Shown here piece after piece: positions 61,287 to 64,000 of a DNA stretch of 64,000 nt. Origin of the DNA: Ancylostoma caninum. Lineage: Eukaryota; Nematoda; Chromadorea; Rhabditida; Ancylostomatidae. The notes under the pieces are model-generated. The model was not told the DNA's origin. It ran no database searches and saw only the letters and a list, made by a program, of their open reading frames with translations. A program made the translations under genes and the position numbers. Location of the stretch: positions 124,001-188,000 of the forward strand of contig JBAJFG010000005.1 of NCBI GenBank assembly GCA_037903475.1. The letters are read 5' to 3'. Numbering within the stretch: the first letter of the stretch is position 1; each line of letters begins with the position of its first letter.

Positions 61287-64000
61287 CTGGAACTGAGCAA
61301 GGTTATTACTCTGGCCCTCACTATGTCTTAAGGGGTGATAAAGTGAAAGGTACTATTCGTTCGAAGCTGAAGGCAGCCTTATACAGAAAAAATCACATGG
61401 AGGTTAGCAGCTTTACGCTAGAATGAACAGAAGAAGAGTTTCCAGTCTACTGTACAAAGAGCACAACTTTTCGAACCTCTCGATTTCACATCATTTTTTT
61501 TTCTTCAAAGTTCTTGCGAAATTAGTATGAGTTGTATCTTTCAGAAGTCGGGTTCAGGTTGTAGCCCAATTTTGAAATGAAAGCTTGGTGAGAATCGTCA
61601 ACTTAACTTAGCTTGGGAAACTCTTAATTAATTTCTGGTGGAACAAAGTTGGCATTCTCAGCTGCTTTTGTGCTTTTTAGAATAGATCTCTCCTGAGAAT
61701 TAGACTTTACTAATACAAACATCGTACTTACTGGTCTTGATGGTGAATGGAAGCTTTGCCGATAACTTGCTCGATTTCTTCAGCGACGGTGTTCATGTTG
61801 GCGATAACTTTCTGCGACCAACGACGGGCTCTTGTCAGGTGTCGGCCGTTGTCTTCTTCCTCCTCGTTCGCTTCGGGAATGATCTCTGAAATCACCTCAT
61901 TAGAATTCGCATAACAACATAGTGGAAGTTTTCTTCGGATCGTGCGAGTCTCGTCACTGCAATCCTATCGCGATCATGTCAACAATCGCTCGACTATTCG
62001 GCCCTTGATTTGGCGAAAACATCTCCGCGCGCACAGGTCTTACGAACGGTCGTCGATGACATCATTATATCCAGTTTTCGTGATCGGATCTACTCAGCTA
62101 GAGAAACTACCAACCTTTTGTGGGTGCTTCCAAGTCGGTCTCCTTTTCCCTTGGTGCACAGCAACGACACAGTCTGGCCATCAGCGATCGCTGGCCAGGT
62201 TTTCGTGGTAGAATCACGAAAAGGAACAGCTGGCACAGCGCCAGAAATGAGCCGATGCCATTAGGTGTAATGAGGTAGACATCTCGAACAAGGAGACCGT
62301 ATAGGAACCACTCTGATGAAACCAAGAAGTTCGCGACACAGAGAGGTAGCGGCAATGTGGAAGTAGCTCCACGCCTGATCACCACTCGCTGAAAAAAAAG
62401 CAAATTTTGAACTCTTGCGCCGGAAACTTTCAATTCCGTACTAGGACCAGCCTAGGCGCCTGAATAATGTCAGAAAACTTTGAACTAAAGGTGAATTACT
62501 TTGCTATTGATATGTAGTATTATCTTTGATCTCTGTAATGGACCCCATATATTTTCGTTCAAAGAAAGTGTTTAGAGCGTCTAGATTTGGTCAGAGTTTG
62601 TTTTGTTGCTTGAGGTTTCAAGTGCTATCGGTAGTGATAAGAGAGAATCAGATCAGAAATTACATTGCTAACAAATACAAGAGTCAAAGTCAACTGTTTG
62701 GGAACTGCTTGGTTATAATCACGGCAAAGCACTGCTTCAGCGCGGCATTGTAAATGTGCGAAGAGGTCTCATGTAATGAAGTCGGTCGTAGTACTTTCCT
62801 ATCCTGGGGAACAATGTCAGGAATACTCCCGTATGCGAGCTTTGAAACACGGATGTGCTAATGCTATTCTTTGGTAACGAGGAGGTTGAGCGACTGCAAT
62901 GGCAGCTCAATTAATTAATTATTTCGATAATTTTTAGCGAATGTTTTGCTGAGCCCCAGATTCTCAATGACTGTTTGATTTTTTGTCCGATAAATTTTGG
63001 TGGCTTTTTTTTGAAAGGAGACCACTTTTAAGACATTCTTCCCTAGAAAAGAAGAAGTCCTTCGTTCCCAATAACAATGCCGGTTTGACTCGAATGTTGC
63101 GAAAGTTCGAGAGAAAAGAATGGAAGCCGAATGGACCTCTCGGTAGAATCCGGTTTAGCATCTTCCTAGCTTGGTAAAGACTTCTCCCCGGACATGTTAA
63201 TCAAAAATGTTGAGTTTTTTTTCTGGAACCTTACACCTGTCAAAATTCGAACATTTTCAGTTCTATGTGATTTGAGTCTTCTTCAATCTTCAAAATGGTC
63301 CGCGAACTCACCAAGCCAGCAAGGGGAGCAGCGAAATCACCAATATTCAGCGTCATGCAGACGATTCCCAGAGGATGGAACACCTTCATGCCAAAGAACT
63401 TCACCGACAGGATCAGCGATGCGCACATCAGCAAGACAGCCGCGACCTTCACAGTGATCCATAGCTGAAAATGTGACGTATCACAGAACTCCTTGATTCG
63501 CATCCTATCAATGATATGGTTGGGCGGTGTGGCACAAAAATATACAACAACAAGAAAACTCGGACACAGAACAATTCCAAAGGAGAAATACCATCCTTTG
63601 ACGGTTGTCCTTAGTACAGACAATGTATGTGTATGAGTAGTGTTTATACACGAGCATAACTGGTTTCAAGAGCTGAATTGTGTAAAAAGTACCTTATCTT
63701 TAGTCATTAACCAGTAGAAGATGGTATATGACGAATAGAGTATAACTTGGCAACCGGTAACCACTAGCACGGTATGATCGTTCTTCAAATAACCGTAGGT
63801 CATCCAGCAGCAGCCACTGTAAAAGCTCAAGATTCTCACAGAGAAGTGCCTTCTTCCACGATTAGGTTCTGAGATCATACAGTTATACAGTATCTAGTAT
63901 AGACTCGTCACGTTTTCGCGTAAGTGTGCCCAAATATAGCCGTGACTAACCAAAACACACAATAACTGCTCGCGCTCGCCATTGGCTCCGCTATTCCGAG
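61061..64000 (-). CDS. SWEET (MtN3/saliva) sugar transporter, 5' end outside the window
   Basis: Bidirectional sugar carrier in a membrane. Exons in transcript order: 64000-63951 (partial), 63816-63693, 63464-63312, 62388-62115, 61885-61732, 61286-61061; about 326 residues visible, ending TGA at 61061. Seen: the end of the first MtN3 repeat (GCCWMTYGYLKNDHTVLVV, then QVILYSSYTIFYWLM), a linker helix (VAAVLLMCASLIL), and the second repeat (HPLGIVCMTLNIGDFAAPL, STLPLPLCVANFLVSSEWF, LYGLLVRD, PNGIGSFLALCQLFLFVIL). This fits the 7-helix 3-1-3 topology. After helix 7 comes CRCCAPREKE, a possible palmitoylation site, then a cytosolic tail of roughly 150 residues, longer than in most SWEETs I know. 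Transcribed toward PGD; the two 3' ends face each other across about 14 kb of repeats. Confidence 0.88.
61732..61885 (-). CDS. SWEET exon: C-terminal tail, part 1
   Basis: Acceptor GTGATTTCAG. Acidic start IIPEANEEEEDNGRH, then an amphipathic stretch VIANMNTVAEEIEQVIG. Donor GTAAGT after two bases of a glutamine codon. Confidence 0.85.
62115..62388 (-). CDS. SWEET exon: second MtN3 repeat
   Basis: Acceptor TTTTTTTCAG. RVVIRRGATSTLPLPLCVAN, FLVSSEWFLYGLLVRD, PNGIGSFLALCQLFLFVIL, then a basic/cysteine stretch RLCRCCAPREKE. Donor GTTGGT after one base. Confidence 0.92.
63312..63464 (-). CDS. SWEET exon: linker helix and start of second repeat
   Basis: Acceptor CATTTTCAG. 51 codons: LWITVKVAAVLLMCASLILS, then FFGMKVFHPLGIVCMTLN and DFAAPLAGL. 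Donor GTGAGT. Confidence 0.92.
63693..63816 (-). CDS. SWEET exon: helices 2-3 of first MtN3 repeat
   Basis: Acceptor GCTTTTACAG. GCCWMTYGYLKNDHTVLVV then QVILYSSYTIFYWLMTKDK. Donor GTACTT. The W-Y-G and N pattern is typical of SWEETs. Confidence 0.88.
63951..64000 (-). CDS. SWEET exon (partial, at window edge)
   Basis: Reading ..GIAEPMASASSYCVF up to a GTTAGT donor keeps frame with the next exon. Composition suits the loop and helix-2 start of an MtN3 repeat, but only 50 bases are visible. Confidence 0.5.

Noticed and set aside
1..64000. CRISPR array or bacterial operon
   Set aside because: Interrupted genes and retroelements mark this as nematode DNA; the tandem repeats seen are MITE-internal or microsatellites without spacers.

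Overview
The window is nematode genomic DNA, most likely from a strongylid such as a hookworm (Ancylostoma/Necator type). Reasons: genes are cut into small exons with nematode-style 3' splice sites (TTTCAG/TTCTAG); a C. elegans-like 6-phosphogluconate dehydrogenase has an acceptor-like site 18 nt upstream of its ATG; and the repeats (RTE, CR1-like and Penelope-like retroelements, many foldback MITEs) resemble those I associate with hookworm assemblies. The species is inferred, not proven.

Three protein genes can be reconstructed by joining exons. (1) PGD, + strand, 12144-46850: 12 exons joining in frame to 486 codons, complete, with NADP-binding and catalytic residues present. Its first seven exons are spread over about 29 kb by introns of up to 14.5 kb; exons 8-11 are packed with introns of 53-99 bp. 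(2) An inositol-polyphosphate 5-phosphatase of INPP5E type (probably the counterpart of C. elegans inpp-1), - strand, 31623-24836: 10 exons, 387 codons, lying entirely inside PGD intron 4. (3) A SWEET/MtN3 sugar transporter, - strand, from beyond 64000 down to 61061: six exons visible, 5' end outside the window.

Most of the rest is transposable-element material. 1-12143 (upstream of PGD): foldback elements and TTCGAATA-rich islands. PGD intron 1: a 1.6-kb TIR element and two hAT-type MITEs around TA microsatellites. Intron 2: a TIR element with iterated terminal motif, and a hairpin ending 25 bp before exon 3. Intron 4: a 2.6-kb inverted duplication around a mariner-like element, then the nested 5-phosphatase, then another hAT MITE. 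Intron 5: a Penelope-like element (RT plus GIY-YIG) with inverted terminal arms, itself interrupted by a TIR element. Intron 6: a 5'-truncated RTE interrupted by a TIR element. Intron 7: a LINE scrap, a 1.45-kb inverted-repeat element and a tRNA-like sequence. 46850-61060 (between PGD and the SWEET gene): a foldback element just past the PGD poly(A) signal, a CR1-like LINE broken by four TIR insertions, and a nearly intact RTE sitting inside a hAT MITE.

The three genes have no evident joint function: PGD serves the cytosolic pentose phosphate pathway, the 5-phosphatase acts in phosphoinositide turnover, and the SWEET protein moves sugar across membranes. All exon boundaries come from reading splice signals and frame continuity by eye; no transcript or database search was available.
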